Origin: Volucribacter amazonae
GTDB taxonomy: Bacteria > Pseudomonadota > Gammaproteobacteria > Enterobacterales > Pasteurellaceae
NCBI RefSeq assembly: GCF_029783845.1
Contig: NZ_LWID01000002.1
Span: forward strand, 1-51,754
Length of the DNA stretch: 51,754 nucleotides
Reading direction: 5' to 3'
Under the pieces are notes generated by a model. The model was not told where the DNA came from, searched no databases, and saw only the letters and a list, made by a program, of their open reading frames with translations. Positions 10,493-17,033 of the stretch are shown here, in pieces. Within the stretch, counting starts at the first letter, position 1. Every line of letters starts with the position of its first letter. Position numbers and translations under genes: made by a program.

Positions 10493-10558
10493 TTATTGAA
10501 AATCCTCAAAAATATCCCAAGCTTTCACTTTTTTAGATGATTGTTCAGAAGATTTATG
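10493..10558 (-). pseudogene. virB1: Detached 3' end of virB1, cut off by the IS
   Basis: Reading the minus strand across the insertion site after removing the IS and one ATG duplication, the virB1 frame continues past Pro-His into about 20 further residues ending KVKAWDIFEDFQ and a TAA at 10493-10495, just upstream of virB2. The AWDIF tail resembles the C-terminal end seen in some VirB1 proteins. This piece has no start of its own. Confidence 0.85.
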
Positions 10559-10615
10559 TGATCTGCCCCCCAAAAGTTGGACTAACTAACCAACAGATTA
10601 AGGAGCAGATTTTTT

Positions 10616-11125
10616 ATGACAAAATATAGCCAAGACTTTAAACAACAAGTGATTGATTTCTATTTTCAGCATAACAACGAACTTGCCCACACTTGTCGCC
10701 ATTTTAACCTCGCGAAAAAGGTAGTAAGATGCTGGCTCCGCTTATTTAATTATGCTGGAAAAGAGGGATTAAAAGTGCGGCAGACCCGACAGGTTTATTC
10801 TCCTGAATTTAAACTTCAGGTACTTGAACCCATTCTGCGTGGAGATTGTACCGCCGAGCAAGCGATGGTTGACTTTGGTTTGTCTAATACAGGGCTTATC
10901 AGCCAATGGTTGAAAAATTATTTAGAACAAGGTATAAACGGGCTATTGTCGAAAAAACCTCAAGGTTCAAGCAAAATGAAAACCAAATACCCCCAAATGC
11001 CACCGCCACCGAAAACCGAAGAAGAACGCTTGCGTTATCGTATTTTAGAGCTTGAGGCGGAGGTCGCCATTCTAAAAAAGTGGCAAGAGTTAAGCCAGCA
11101 AAAAATCCGGAAAAAGCCGAAATAG
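10616..11125 (+). CDS. IS3-family OrfA (DNA-binding part of transposase)
   Basis: 169 aa with two helix-turn-helix regions (KYSQDFKQQVIDFYFQ and VYSPEFKLQVLEP) and a C-terminal leucine-zipper-like helix (LRYRILELEAEVAILKKW). It binds the IS ends. AAGGAGCAG precedes the ATG. A slippery A-AAA-AAG at 11074-11080, within codons Leu-Lys-Lys, is placed for -1 frameshifting into orfB to make the OrfAB transposase. An identical frame lies in copy 2. Confidence 0.93.
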   Translation: MTKYSQDFKQQVIDFYFQHNNELAHTCRHFNLAKKVVRCWLRLFNYAGKEGLKVRQTRQVYSPEFKLQVLEPILRGDCTAEQAMVDFGLSNTGLISQWLKNYLEQGINGLLSKKPQGSSKMKTKYPQMPPPPKTEEERLRYRILELEAEVAILKKWQELSQQKIRKKPK

Positions 11126-11949
11126 TTAAGGCATTACGCCAACATTTTCCTTTAGAAATCTTGCTGACCTTGACAGGATTGAAACGGAGTACATTCTTTT
11201 ACCATTTGCCGCCAAAAAGCGAGAAAAATGCGGAAATCACCGAGAAAATTCTGGAAATTTACGAGGAAAATCAGGGAAATTATGGCTATCGGCGTGTTTG
11301 TGCTGAATTGCGTAAGTCTATGATGATTAATCATAAAAAAGTGCAAGCGATTATGCAGCAGTTAGGCTTAAAAGGGAAATGTGTTCAGCAAAAATACCGC
11401 TCTTATCGCGGAAAGGTGGGCGATATTGCGGACAATCTTTTGCAACAAGATTTTCAGGCGAAAGCCCCTAATGAGAAATGGGTAACCGATGTGAGCGAAT
11501 TTAAGTGTAAAGAGGGCAAGCTATATTTATCACCCATAAAGGATTTATTTAATGGGGAAATTATTGCTTATGATATTTCTCGCAGTGCGAATTTTGAGCA
11601 AATTAGGCGAATGATGGGGCAAGCTATTGCCAAACTTGATGGAAGCAAGCCGATACTGCATTCCGATCAGGGTTGGCAATATCAGATGATAGGTTATCAG
11701 CGATTATTGCAAGAAAAGGGTATCCGCCAGAGTATGTCTCGGAAAGGCAATTGCCTTGATAATAGTGCGATGGAAAGTTTTTTCGGGCGGTTAAAAACGG
11801 AATGTTATTTTGGTAAGGTTTTTGAGCGTTTTGAGCAACTGGAAACGGCGTTGCATGAATATATTGCATATTACAACAATAAACGTATTCAAGCTAAATT
11901 AAACGGATTGAGCCCGGTGGCGTATAGGGTTCAGTCATTGATGAGGTAA
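11080..11949 (+). CDS. IS3-family OrfB (DDE transposase catalytic part)
   Basis: 289 aa from a GTG; it is mainly expected as the OrfAB fusion via -1 frameshift at 11074-11080. The integrase core carries the DDE triad: Asp137 (WVTDVSEF), Asp196 (LHSDQGW) and Glu232 (NSAMESFFG), with 35 residues between the last two as in the IS3 family. The N-terminal HTH_21-like region contains YGYRRV. Orientation is opposite to the vir operon in which it sits. Confidence 0.95.
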   Translation: MARVKPAKNPEKAEIVKALRQHFPLEILLTLTGLKRSTFFYHLPPKSEKNAEITEKILEIYEENQGNYGYRRVCAELRKSMMINHKKVQAIMQQLGLKGKCVQQKYRSYRGKVGDIADNLLQQDFQAKAPNEKWVTDVSEFKCKEGKLYLSPIKDLFNGEIIAYDISRSANFEQIRRMMGQAIAKLDGSKPILHSDQGWQYQMIGYQRLLQEKGIRQSMSRKGNCLDNSAMESFFGRLKTECYFGKVFERFEQLETALHEYIAYYNNKRIQAKLNGLSPVAYRVQSLMR

Positions 11950-11970
11950 GTCTAAGTTTTTGGGGTCAGA

Positions 11971-12564
11971 TCAATGAGGGGCTTTTTCTGAAGTGATATA
12001 ATTATCTTCTTCAGTCAATGGTTTCATAGCAGGGACTTTATAGTTTTTAGCTATGGTCTCATTGATTCTATCTACATAAGAGGTATTGTTATTATCGGGT
12101 TTAAAACCTCTTGTTTCGTTTCCAGAGTAATAGCAAGATGATGCTATACGGAGTAGTTCTTGTTCATTTTTTTGAGGATTATTTTTTTTAGCGTTTATAT
12201 AACAGTCTTTAAAGATATTTGCTCCTACCTCGATATTTTTACAAGCGTTAAACATATTTTCTTGCGTTATGCCGTAAGTTTTGAAATTGGTACTATTTAC
12301 TTGCATTAAACCCACTGAATAGCTTTTATGATATTTTGGAGGTGTTTCTAAAGCTGTAATGATATTAAGTGCTTCTGATTCAGTGTTAGGCTGTTTGAAT
12401 TGTAATTTATTTTCGCTAGGTGTATTTGGAGCATAAACAACAGCAATAGCATAAGGATTTCTACTGCTTTCTACTCCAATTAATGTATGCAATGTTTCTG
12501 GGGCTACATCAGCAGCACATTGAGCAAATAAATTAAATAACATATTTATAGAAAGCGTAGCCAT
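11971..12564 (-). CDS. virB1: VirB1-like lytic transglycosylase, C-terminally truncated by the IS
   Basis: 197 aa. A lysozyme-like fold is indicated by the catalytic Glu in LIGVESSRNPYAIA, by SVGLMQVNSTNF, and by the later ASCYYSGNETRG. VirB1 opens the peptidoglycan to let the T4SS assemble. The present stop codon TGA (11971-11973) is made of the last three bases of the IS, so the protein has lost about 20 native residues, now stranded at 10493-10558. The catalytic domain is complete, so activity may remain, but recruitment to the secretion system could be affected. There is no obvious cleavable signal peptide. An identical copy lies at 47617-48210. Confidence 0.93.
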   Translation of the reverse strand: MATLSINMLFNLFAQCAADVAPETLHTLIGVESSRNPYAIAVVYAPNTPSENKLQFKQPNTESEALNIITALETPPKYHKSYSVGLMQVNSTNFKTYGITQENMFNACKNIEVGANIFKDCYINAKKNNPQKNEQELLRIASSCYYSGNETRGFKPDNNNTSYVDRINETIAKNYKVPAMKPLTEEDNYITSEKAPH

Positions 12565-12608
12565 AAAGTAACCTATTGATTTTAAAATAAAAATTTTGTA
12601 GTTTCGGC

Positions 12609-12647
12609 AACATTATGTTATAATGTTTTGGCGTTTTTTTTTGCCAA
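12609..12647 (-). promoter_or_regulatory. Candidate vir operon promoter with overlapping operator
   Basis: On the minus strand TTGGCA (12647-12642) and CATTAT (12625-12620) are 16 bp apart upstream of virB1. The -10 lies inside a perfect inverted repeat AACATTAT-AAC-ATAATGTT (12609-12627), the usual layout of a repressor operator. Both are pattern matches only. Confidence 0.5.
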
Positions 12648-12673
12648 CAAAAAAAACTTATCAGTCTGCTAAA

Positions 12674-12982
12674 CTAATTAGATTTAGAAAAAATCACACC
12701 TTTTGTATTTTTAAAATTATTTCCTTCAAATTCACCCAATAAATTGCCTTTAGAATCATAAAGTTGATTTTGGTTTTTTATTTGAGCAGATACACTGAAC
12801 TTCTTTCCTTTATAAATTTCTGTCGTGAATTTATAGTCTTCAGAAGATTTTATTTTTTCTAAAATTAGAATTACTCCGCTATCACTTGCATATGTTCCGT
12901 TATAATTTGTAGCTTCCTTATCGTTACAAGCTGATAAGCCAAAAGCCAGTAGTGCAGGGATAAGTAACCTTTTAAATTTCAT
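12674..12982 (-). CDS. Small lipoprotein, possible entry-exclusion protein
   Basis: 102 aa with a lipoprotein signal: MKFKRLLIPALLAFGLSAC, lipobox LSAC with Cys19. The mature part (about 84 residues) is beta-rich with NGTYASDSGVILILEKI and ends in IFSKSN. I do not recognise the family. Small lipoproteins next to vir-type operons are often entry-exclusion (Eex) proteins, and position and size would fit, but nothing in the sequence proves it. Its ATG overlaps the end of the upstream 74-aa gene by 4 bp. An identical copy lies at 48320-48628. Confidence 0.7.
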   Translation of the reverse strand: MKFKRLLIPALLAFGLSACNDKEATNYNGTYASDSGVILILEKIKSSEDYKFTTEIYKGKKFSVSAQIKNQNQLYDSKGNLLGEFEGNNFKNTKGVIFSKSN

Positions 12983-13203
12983 TTTTTGTTCTCTTTTTTA
13001 GCTGATTGTTGTTCCTGAAAATCTTTTACATACATATCGATAATTTGAGGGCTTAAGAAATGATCTAAGACAAAATTCATTACGCTACTAGGTCTTATCA
13101 CTTTTCCGCATTTAGTGCTTATTTCTAGAGCCAGGGATTCTGCTAATATTTTTCTTGCTCTAGATATTCTAAGACTTGTTGAGTTCTCGTACTTTAATTT
13201 CAT
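12979..13203 (-). CDS. Small basic protein, possible DNA-binding regulator
   Basis: 74 aa, Lys/Arg-rich, with a short beta-like start and two predicted helices around SRARKILAESLALEIS and SSVMNFVLDHFL, a layout that would suit a ribbon-helix-helix protein. No family recognised. A good ribosome site (GAGAGGATAGA) precedes ATG. It leads a short operon with the lipoprotein, upstream of virB1, so a role in controlling vir genes is a reasonable guess but only that. An identical copy lies at 48625-48849. Confidence 0.65.
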   Translation of the reverse strand: MKLKYENSTSLRISRARKILAESLALEISTKCGKVIRPSSVMNFVLDHFLSPQIIDMYVKDFQEQQSAKKENKK

Positions 13204-13414
13204 TCTATCCTCTCTTTAAAAAAAGTAAAGTGTATACAGTAGATCTTTACATTTTTAGTCTAAAATTTTGATGCCCCTTATTTTGCATTCTACATTGTTT
13301 TAAAGTAATTATGAATAAAAATTTTGATAGGAAGTGGATCTTTATATTGATCTTTTTAAGTTCAAGGCGTAGAATGCAGATCAAATTCTTAACGCTTACC
13401 TTGAGCTAAAAAGA

Positions 13415-13498
13415 ATGGTTAAAGAAAAAGCACCGTTGGAGCGGTGCTTATTTCAGAGTTTGTGTATTAACTTCATACTCCGCCACAGAGTAAAGTGA
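13415..13498 (+). CDS. Candidate repA leader peptide
   Basis: A 27-codon frame (MVKEKAPLERCLFQSLCINF, then ILRHRVK) runs through the hairpin at 13428-13449. Its TGA (13496-13498) ends exactly where the left arm of the long inverted repeat before repA begins. In IncFII and IncI plasmids, translation of a short leader (tap, repY) opens a structure that hides the replication-gene start. The geometry here fits that role. No strong ribosome site is visible, so this is an inference from layout. Confidence 0.45.
   Translation: MVKEKAPLERCLFQSLCINFILRHRVK
13420..13465 (-). ncRNA. Candidate antisense RNA controlling repA
   Basis: On the minus strand the hairpin AAGCACCG-CTCCAA-CGGTGCTT (13449-13428) is followed by TTTCTTT, so it reads as an intrinsic terminator. 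On the plus strand the same loop reads TTGGAG, which contains a YUNR U-turn motif (UUGG) like the kissing loops of CopA/Inc RNAs. Possible minus-strand -10 boxes are TATGAA (13477-13472) and TAATAC (13469-13464); the -35 is poor. The start site is uncertain. Confidence 0.5.
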
Positions 13499-13593
13499 TG
13501 TTAAACACGATTATTTGATTTAGATTATACCACCTTACAACGCATTTGCAAGAGTTATTAACCTAAAACACCTCAAAAAATCGTGCTTAACAT
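13498..13593 (+). promoter_or_regulatory. Long inverted repeat upstream of repA
   Basis: ATGTTAAACACGATT (13498-13512) and AATCGTGCTTAACAT (13579-13593) pair over 15 bp with one mismatch, enclosing 66 nt. The right arm ends 26 bp before the repA ATG. It probably folds in the repA mRNA leader and may limit repA translation. Confidence 0.65.
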
Positions 13594-13619
13594 TGCTTAA
13601 CTAAAAGAGTTTAGCAATT

Positions 13620-14639
13620 ATGAGTAAATCGATAAAACCACGTAAGAAAAAATACCGTACATTTGGTTATACATCAACGCTTAAAGCAACTGTTTACAAC
13701 AAAGCTAACAAGAAAAAACATCGTAATAATTTGCCTTATTTTATGCAGAATAATCAACGTAAAGATTACGCCTACATTATTTGGTTTTTCTTGCAACGTC
13801 TCGAAACTCACGACATTAACAAAAATGCGTATTTAAATGCCTTACGTTTAGCAAAATATCAACGTGAGGCGATTCGCCGTGAACGCCGAGAAGTGTTGGA
13901 AGTGCTTTTCGCTAATTTGCTTTCTTATTGTGATTTTTCTCCTGACAGCAATTACCTATTTGAGGTGCGAGCTAATATCGAACATTTAGCGAAAATGTGC
14001 AATCAATCCTATCTATCCTGGGATAATAAAAACGGTAAAAAACGTGTTCGTTATGACACTATCTTAAATGCTATTAATATGCTTGAAGAAGCCGAACTGA
14101 TTACTGTTTTGCGTGAATACGATAAGGCAGGAAGAAAACACAAAGCGATGAGAATTTGGCTTAATGTAGAATTTTTCTTAATGTTTGGGATTACCGAAAA
14201 ACAATTAAGAAAATTACTTGTTGATTTCCACAAATACCAATTTGTAAATAATCGCTTGGATAAAACATTTAAAGAATATGAGAAACATTTGGCTAAATTA
14301 GAGAATAAAAGCGTTGCTGATATTAAAACTCATCATTCTTTACGCAACCTTTTAATTAAACGCCGTAAAGATCTATTAGGCGAACATATTATTAAATTTG
14401 TATCACAACGTAAACCAACCGATTATTTATCTTTTAACATTGAGAGCGATGTTTTTAAACCTTGCTTCCGTTCTTTTGCTGATTGTAATACACCTGAAGA
14501 AGTTTACAAACTTCAAAAACGTTTATGGGATAAAGAGCGAATACGAGAGCGAGCAAGGCTTAAAGCTGCAAATGATAGAGCGTATAGTAAAGCCTTAATG
14601 CAAAGCTATACCGATGAATTGCAGAGATCATACGCTTAA
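13620..14639 (+). CDS. repA: RepA replication initiator, IncFII RepA-like
   Basis: 339 aa, strongly basic. The N-terminal KKKYRTFGYTSTLKATVYN and the following helical segments, including RANIEHLAKMCNQSYLS and RVRYDTILNAINMLEEAELI (winged-helix-like), match the IncFII RepA initiator type. RepA binds the origin, normally just downstream of its own gene, and starts theta replication. A weak ribosome site (AAAAGAG) precedes ATG, in line with translational control by the structured leader. The tail is rich in Arg/Lys/Ala. An identical copy lies at 49266-50285. Confidence 0.85.
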   Translation: MSKSIKPRKKKYRTFGYTSTLKATVYNKANKKKHRNNLPYFMQNNQRKDYAYIIWFFLQRLETHDINKNAYLNALRLAKYQREAIRRERREVLEVLFANLLSYCDFSPDSNYLFEVRANIEHLAKMCNQSYLSWDNKNGKKRVRYDTILNAINMLEEAELITVLREYDKAGRKHKAMRIWLNVEFFLMFGITEKQLRKLLVDFHKYQFVNNRLDKTFKEYEKHLAKLENKSVADIKTHHSLRNLLIKRRKDLLGEHIIKFVSQRKPTDYLSFNIESDVFKPCFRSFADCNTPEEVYKLQKRLWDKERIRERARLKAANDRAYSKALMQSYTDELQRSYA

Positions 14640-14988
14640 CTTTAAATGATAAATATTTATTTATAAAGTTATTCCTGGTTAATAAAACAGGAATAAATAA
14701 ACTCGTCTTCTGTATAAAATTTGGTTATAATTAAACCTGTTTTATATTTCCAGCTTTTTTCAAAATTCAAATTTTAGTGTTAATATTGCTTTTCTTTTTG
14801 TTTTGTTTATAAATTTGTTAGTATGCTGATGATAAGTTATTTATAATTTATAATTAAATTCGCCCTTATATTCGGCACTTAACGTTACTTTGTAATTTTA
14901 TTTTTATAAATAAAAATAAAGGAACAGAAAAATCAAAGATTTTTCTTAAAGATAGTACCCACGCTAAAGCGTGGGCAAACACCAGCAT
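14640..14988. other. AT-rich region after repA, possible replication origin
   Basis: No gene seen. TTATTCCTG/CAGGAATAA arms around 14669-14696 may end the repA transcript. Further on there is a very AT-rich stretch, an AT hairpin TTTATTTTTA/TAAAAATAAA near 14898-14921, a 9-bp stem AGAAAAATC/GATTTTTCT (14926-14946) and the palindrome CCCACGCT-AA-AGCGTGGG (14958-14975). In IncFII-type plasmids the origin lies downstream of repA, so this is the best candidate. No exact DnaA box was noticed. Confidence 0.45.
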
Positions 14989-15562
14989 TAATAAACATTA
15001 GAGGTAACAGTATGCAACCATTTTAAGATATTTGCTCTTTCGTTTGTCAAGGTCAAGCCCTATCGGGTTGGCTTCGCCAAACCTTGACAACCGACCGCAA
15101 ATTCTTAATAGTTTTGCATACCGTTACCCCTTCAAGCGTGCTTTTGCACGTTCTTTTGACTATTTCTATCCTTTGCTTTTTAACCTCTTTTTGGTTCATT
15201 ATGTCTTTTATTCTTGGAGTGTTCCTTTTCTGTGGACTTCCTACGCTTCTTCTGTAAAGTAAGATCGTTAAGGGGTTCGGCAGGGGGGGAATATGGGTAG
15301 GCTTTCCGCTGGTTACGACTGTACGCCCGAAAATATCAGCCAACCACGAATGAGATCCGCAGATTTACCGCTCCGCTGCATTAAGGCTTGCAGCCTTAAT
15401 AATCCGCATAAAAAATAGTCAATTAGATTAAAAGGTATAAAAAAGACTTGAAAAAGATATATAAAAGATGTATTATATTCACAGTTAAGGACGAGATGAC
15501 GACTTAACTATAACGCCGAAAGGCAATCTTTTAACCAAAGCCCATAGGGGATTTATTATGAA
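14989..15562 (+). repeat. 574-bp structured repeat with promoter and leader, copy A
   Basis: Identical as far as I can read to 21350-21923, and seen again at 50636-51209. It holds a mini-frame MQPF behind GAGGT (near 15002-15027), a long stem TGTCAAGGT/ACCTTGACA (about 15045-15090) with inner pairing, CGTGC-TTTT-GCACG-type pairing near 15136-15150, a run of G near 15285, a hairpin ATTAAGGC-TTGCA-GCCTTAAT (about 15381-15401), and a sigma70-like promoter plus leader (from 15448). Frames on both strands (15032-15262, 15053-15343) look like by-products of structured DNA, not genes. Confidence 0.9.
15448..15557 (+). promoter_or_regulatory. Promoter-leader module 1
   Basis: TTGAAA (15448-15453), 17 bp, TATTAT (15471-15476). 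The predicted transcript starts near 15483 with arms GTTAAG/CTTAAC (15484-15489, 15503-15508), then GCC-GAAA-GGC (15515-15524), then CCCATAGGGG carrying the ribosome site. The same unit occurs at 16605, 21809 and 22497. The spacer AAGATATATAAAAGATG is almost constant among them. Confidence 0.85.
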
Positions 15563-16139
15563 TAACTCAAAAATATTAAAAATCGTTCAAGAAATTGCAA
15601 TTTCATTAGATATTAGACTTAACAAGAAAGAAAACATATATTCAGGTTTACACTTTGAAAGCCGAATAAGAGGTGTTGAAATTTATCTTTATTTTAACTA
15701 TCAAACCAAAGATAAAAACAAAGTTCAAGCCTATTTATTAGTAGGAACCAATGATAATTATGAGCCTTATTTTTCAAAAAAAATTACGTTCAATGATACA
15801 AAAAGCGACAAAGCTATTTTTAAAGATCTAATGCAACGCCTTGAAATGAATAAAATCAATGAAAAAATCGATACTATCTTAAGTTATCGAGCCGAGAAGT
15901 TGGAAAAAATGGATAAAGAAAAAGCAGAATTAGCCGCTTTTCAGCGTTTTATTTCTTTTGAAAATGCAAATTGCAGAGGTTTATTTAGTGGACGCAAAAA
16001 TGGTGTTTATTTTCAACTTTCTCAATATAAAGATCAATTACACATTAACACGAAAAATAAAAATATTTTACTCCGAATTTGTGCTGCGGCTGCTCAAATT
16101 ATCGAAGAAGAAACGACTAAATCTGTAAATAATATCTAA
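15558..16139 (+). CDS. Unknown protein under module 1
   Basis: 193 aa, not recognised. It has an N-terminal mixed domain (VEIYLYFNYQTKDKNKVQAYLLVG), a charged helix near residues 110-125 (LSYRAEKLEKMDKEKAELAAF), and a C-terminal part ending in a helix (LLRICAAAAQIIEEE). The ATG follows AGGGGAT in the repeated leader. Its place in the probable leading region, pointing towards oriT, suggests an establishment or anti-defence role, but no motif shows it. A truncated copy runs off the window at 51205-51754. Confidence 0.75.
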   Translation: MNNSKILKIVQEIAISLDIRLNKKENIYSGLHFESRIRGVEIYLYFNYQTKDKNKVQAYLLVGTNDNYEPYFSKKITFNDTKSDKAIFKDLMQRLEMNKINEKIDTILSYRAEKLEKMDKEKAELAAFQRFISFENANCRGLFSGRKNGVYFQLSQYKDQLHINTKNKNILLRICAAAAQIIEEETTKSVNNI

Positions 16140-16156
16140 GCCTTAAAATACCATAA

Positions 16157-16190
16157 ATCACGCTCTGAATGCTTGTAGGGCGTGGTTTTT
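16157..16190 (+). terminator. Rho-independent terminator
   Basis: ATCACGCTCT (16157-16166) pairs with AGGGCGTGGT (16177-16186), with two G-U pairs, and is followed by TTTT. It lies just after the 193-aa gene. Confidence 0.8.
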
Positions 16191-16212
16191 CAGCCTATAC
16201 TAAGGGGAATGT

Positions 16213-16482
16213 ATGAATATAAATTTATTTGATATGACGAATAACGAAATCTTCAACCATTTGCTTTTTTTAACAGGTCTAAATAATGATGATGAAAAGT
16301 TAATAGCTCTTTTAGCTTCTCAAGGCTTAGAGGTTAATAAATCACAAATTAGACGCTGGAGACGTAAAATAGACCACCCACAGGGACGTGCTATTCCTGA
16401 TGAAGTCTTTCAAGCTTTTTTTCGTGTACTTTTCAACCAAAAAAATAAGGATAGGAATTTTTGTTCTTTTCCTATTAATTAA
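16213..16482 (+). CDS. DUF1456-like small protein
   Basis: 89 aa. Residues about 9-75 (TNNEIFNHLLFLTGLNNDDE, a Gly-Leu-Glu-Val segment, and RRWRRKIDHPQGRAIPDEVF) resemble one of the two repeats of DUF1456/YehS proteins: NN-I, a DD pair, a basic mid-part, a DH pair and a D-x-x-FQAFFRVL end. Typical family members have two such repeats; this has one. The function of DUF1456 is unknown to me. AAGGGGAA precedes the ATG. Confidence 0.65.
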   Translation: MNINLFDMTNNEIFNHLLFLTGLNNDDEKLIALLASQGLEVNKSQIRRWRRKIDHPQGRAIPDEVFQAFFRVLFNQKNKDRNFCSFPIN

Positions 16483-16604
16483 AGGCTTATGAAAGATATG
16501 TAAAAGATCTTTTAAAGGTTTTTTAGTTAGTTTTGGGTAAGAATAATACTTTGTTTTTTGACTTGAGAATATGGGATTTTCTCTATAAATTATATAAAAA
16601 AGGA

Positions 16605-16714
16605 TTGTAAAAGATATATAAAAAAGATATTATATTCACAGTTAAGGACGAGATGACGACTTAACCATAACGCCAAATGGCAACCTTTCAATCAAACCCA
16701 TAGGGGATTTTTCT
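16605..16714 (+). promoter_or_regulatory. Promoter-leader module 2
   Basis: TTGTAA (16605-16610), 17 bp, TATTAT (16628-16633), then GTTAAG/CTTAAC arms, GCC-AAAT-GGC and CCCATAGGGG. The loop differs from the GAAA of other copies while the GCC/GGC stem is kept, which supports a selected RNA hairpin. Confidence 0.85.
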
Positions 16715-16933
16715 ATGTACATTTTTTCACAAAATCACGTTACAAGAGCAAAATTTATACGCTCAGAATATACTGGTATTAATACTCAAAAAAATGCTTT
16801 ATTAAGAAGTGAGGAAAAAGCATTTTTCATTAAATCATTTAAGCGTATTTATTCTACATTAGTAAAAAATGGGGCTAAAATTGATTTATATTTTGAGCCT
16901 AAAACCTTAAGTAATATTAAAGCCATTTTTTAA
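16715..16933 (+). CDS. Small unknown protein under module 2
   Basis: 72 aa, basic, not recognised. It has ARAKFIRSEYTG-like N-terminus (RAKFIRSEYTGINTQKNALL), a helix with EEKAFFIKSFKRIYSTLVKNG, and an end YFEPKTLSNIKAIF. It follows module 2 with the standard AGGGGAT ribosome site, which makes real expression likely. Next comes parA. Confidence 0.65.
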   Translation: MYIFSQNHVTRAKFIRSEYTGINTQKNALLRSEEKAFFIKSFKRIYSTLVKNGAKIDLYFEPKTLSNIKAIF

Positions 16934-16971
16934 TCGAAAGTCGCCGATTTTTTGGTGGTTTATAAAAGGCG

Positions 16972-16999
16972 TTGAAAAGAAATTTAAAAGATATATAAT
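16972..16999 (+). promoter_or_regulatory. parA promoter
   Basis: TTGAAA (16972-16977), 16 bp, TATAAT (16994-16999), about 35 bp before the parA start. It shares the AAAAGATAT element with the module promoters but lacks their leader. Confidence 0.75.
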
Positions 17000-17033
17000 A
17001 GAATTGTATAAGCTATAAATGAGTGAGGCTAGT

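Larger units (their letters stand above)
10559..11973 (+). mobile_element. IS3-family (IS150-like) insertion sequence, copy 1
   Basis: 1415 bp. The ends are imperfect inverted repeats of about 25 bp, both starting TGATCTG, with four mismatches between them (left end at 10559-10583, right end at 11949-11973). The target duplication is ATG at 10556-10558 and 11974-11976. It encodes OrfA and OrfB in the usual overlapping arrangement. The sequence appears identical to copy 2 at 29399-30813 and to the same element in the right copy at 46205-47619, so transposition was recent. Its GC content is visibly higher than that of the plasmid. Confidence 0.95.
13204..13619 (+). promoter_or_regulatory. repA leader and copy-control region
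   Basis: 416 bp without a large gene, between divergent units. On the minus side it holds the promoter area of the 74-aa gene, with GTAAAG...CTTTAC arms around 13224-13250. On the plus side it has stacked structures: TGCATTCTAC/GTAGAATGCA (13284-13293 and 13369-13378), an imperfect long stem 13352-13414, a hairpin 13428-13449, and long arms 13498-13512/13579-13593. Two tiny frames (13311-13409 and 13415-13498) lie in it. This resembles the antisense-RNA plus leader-peptide control of IncFII/IncI-type replicons. The same region recurs at 48850-49265. Confidence 0.7.
1..16107. repeat. Left copy of the 16.1-kb terminal redundancy (contig self-overlap)
   Basis: This stretch matches 35649-51754 throughout. 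The offset is 35648 at the left end, 35646 from about 3480 to 14910, and 35647 after that. The shifts come from single-base indels: +A near 606, -T near 1080, +T near 2147, -A near 2206, +C near 2304, +G near 2321, -T near 2345, -T near 2490, +T near 2766, +C near 3469 and -A near 14912. There is also a two-base substitution near 1310. The clustering in the first 3.5 kb and the homopolymer context point to low-accuracy sequence at a contig end of a circular molecule. Confidence 0.95.

Noticed and set aside
15032..15343. Overlapping frames of 76 aa (plus) and 96 aa (minus) in the 574-bp repeat, also at 21393-21704 and 50679-50990
   Set aside because: They oppose each other, have unusual composition with many Arg/Ser/Pro, no good ribosome sites, and lie on hairpins. 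The minus frame faintly recalls Ash/Icd-type predicted proteins, which are themselves doubtful.
1..16107. True 16-kb tandem duplication
   Set aside because: The ends match as a circular overlap, and differences are 1-base homopolymer-type errors confined to the contig end. A plasmid dimer cannot be fully excluded but is not needed.
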